A DNA stretch of 6,871 nt from Flavobacteriales bacterium (lineage in GTDB: Bacteria; Bacteroidota; Bacteroidia; Flavobacteriales_E; Vicingaceae), in NCBI GenBank assembly GCA_003487525.1, contig DNDT01000264.1, forward strand, positions 1 to 6,871, given 5' to 3'. Under the pieces are notes generated by a model. The model did not search any database, was not told the DNA's origin, and saw only the letters and a list, made by a program, of their open reading frames with translations. The translations under genes were made by a program, and so were the position numbers. Below are positions 6,130 to 6,871 of this stretch, in pieces. The first letter of the stretch is position 1; each line of letters starts with the position of its first letter.

Positions 6130-6871
6130 CTAGGTCTTTTTCTTTAAGTAATAGCTGTTTCCTTTATTGGAAAGTTGATGTGTTTCGAAAAGTCTTTTAT
6201 TGATCAGGGCTATTCTTTCTTCTATTCCCTCTTCAAAATAAATGTTCTCGATTTTCGGAAGATATTTTTCGGATAACGCGTTGAGCGTGTCTATCTCGCT
6301 TCCCTCGGTGTCCACTTTCAAAATGTCAATCCTGTCGTTGTCCTTCAATGCTTCACTTAGCACTTCATCGATGTGAATACAGTTTACCTTTATCTTTTTT
6401 TCGTTCTGAGTTTTCAGTCCGCCGTATCTCCCTGTTTCTTCGATGCCAAATTCAAGAATCCCGTGTTGGTCCGCAACGGCCTCCTCATGAATAATCACTC
6501 TGTCGGTATGTCCTGAAAGGTTTTTTCTTAGTTTTTCAAGATTGACCGGGTTTGGTTCATAGAGGACAACTTTTGTTTCGGGATTCCTGCTGAGAAAGTA
6601 AAGGGCAGAAATGCCAATGTTGGATCCGATATCAATGATACGCTTCGGCTTTCCGTCACACGGATAATCATGACGGCAAAATATCTCGTTGACTGTCAGC
6701 AAATCATGGGGACTGTAAAGCGTGGCAATAATTTTTTCAAAACCCCCTTTCAAGACTATCTGTGCGGGATACTTCCCTGTCGAAAATAGATAATTCGTTA
6801 AATACTTTACGGGCGTTGTATACACCCTGAAGGACCTGAAAAATGCCGCATAATGCTGTCCATGAAACAAT
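6130..6871 (-). CDS. FkbM-family SAM-dependent methyltransferase (5' end missing)
   Basis: About 246 residues are visible and the frame runs off the right edge. The first possible start inside is a TTG at 6870, and there is no in-frame ATG, so the true start is probably just outside. Numbering from that codon, the SAM-binding motif I is IIDIGSNIGISALYF (78-92). VVLYEPNP (101-108) carries the acidic residue Glu105 expected to contact the SAM ribose. ILKVDTEGSE (183-192) is the diagnostic FkbM signature. The preceding LYSPHDLLTVNEIF (51-64) is also common in the family. FkbM enzymes O-methylate hydroxyl groups, and in polysaccharide loci they are taken to methylate sugars; the substrate here is unknown. 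The C terminus is intact and ends in KKKT before TAG. A terminator-like hairpin follows, so this gene may be transcribed apart from wzm although it has the same orientation. Confidence 0.93.
   Translation of the reverse strand, partial: LFHGQHYAAFFRSFRVYTTPVKYLTNYLFSTGKYPAQIVLKGGFEKIIATLYSPHDLLTVNEIFCRHDYPCDGKPKRIIDIGSNIGISALYFLSRNPETKVVLYEPNPVNLEKLRKNLSGHTDRVIIHEEAVADQHGILEFGIEETGRYGGLKTQNEKKIKVNCIHIDEVLSEALKDNDRIDILKVDTEGSEIDTLNALSEKYLPKIENIYFEEGIEERIALINKRLFETHQLSNKGNSYYLKKKT

Noticed and set aside
1..6871. Mobile element, CRISPR array, tRNA or other RNA gene
   Set aside because: No transposase or integrase, no regularly spaced repeats and no tRNA-like cloverleaf were seen; nearly all bases are within the six protein genes.

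Overview
The window is a surface-polysaccharide locus from what is most likely a Gram-negative bacterium. The evidence for that is an envelope O-acetylation pair, a Wzm/Wzt-type ABC exporter, a double-domain glycosyltransferase and an FkbM-type methyltransferase. By eye the GC content is moderate, somewhat under 50%. None of the four translation starts inside the window has a clear Shine-Dalgarno sequence, and three of them are GTG or TTG. Weak or absent Shine-Dalgarno use is typical of Bacteroidota and relatives, so that is my leading guess, but many non-ATG starts are less typical there. The assignment is tentative.

Layout. The left third (1-2543) reads rightwards. It begins inside an MBOAT-family O-acyltransferase (AlgI-like, C-terminal half only). 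Two bases after its stop comes a 580-residue AlgJ/AlgX-like SGNH protein with an unusual extra periplasmic domain and three membrane segments. The rest (2534-6871) reads leftwards. In order of transcription it holds an FkbM methyltransferase cut by the right edge, a 90-base gap with a good intrinsic-terminator candidate, then wzm, wzt and a tandem-domain family-2 glycosyltransferase. The two blocks meet tail to tail, and their stop codons overlap by 10 bases.

How the genes may work together (inference). The glycosyltransferase would help build a polysaccharide on a lipid carrier at the inner face of the cytoplasmic membrane. Wzm/Wzt would flip it across. The MBOAT protein would bring acetyl groups across the membrane, and the SGNH protein would place them on the polymer in the periplasm. 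The FkbM enzyme would O-methylate a sugar or another component. Wzt is short and lacks the C-terminal carbohydrate-binding domain used by some O-antigen exporters to read a chain cap, so I do not expect cap-dependent export. Whether the acetylation pair acts on the polymer exported by this ABC transporter cannot be told from sequence.

Coding density is very high. The only non-coding stretches are 799-800, 4445-4480 and 6040-6129. I saw no RNA genes, mobile elements or CRISPR arrays. Most of the content belongs to known families. The items most worth a second look are the domain architecture of the SGNH protein, the problematic start of the glycosyltransferase, and the overlapping convergent 3' ends.
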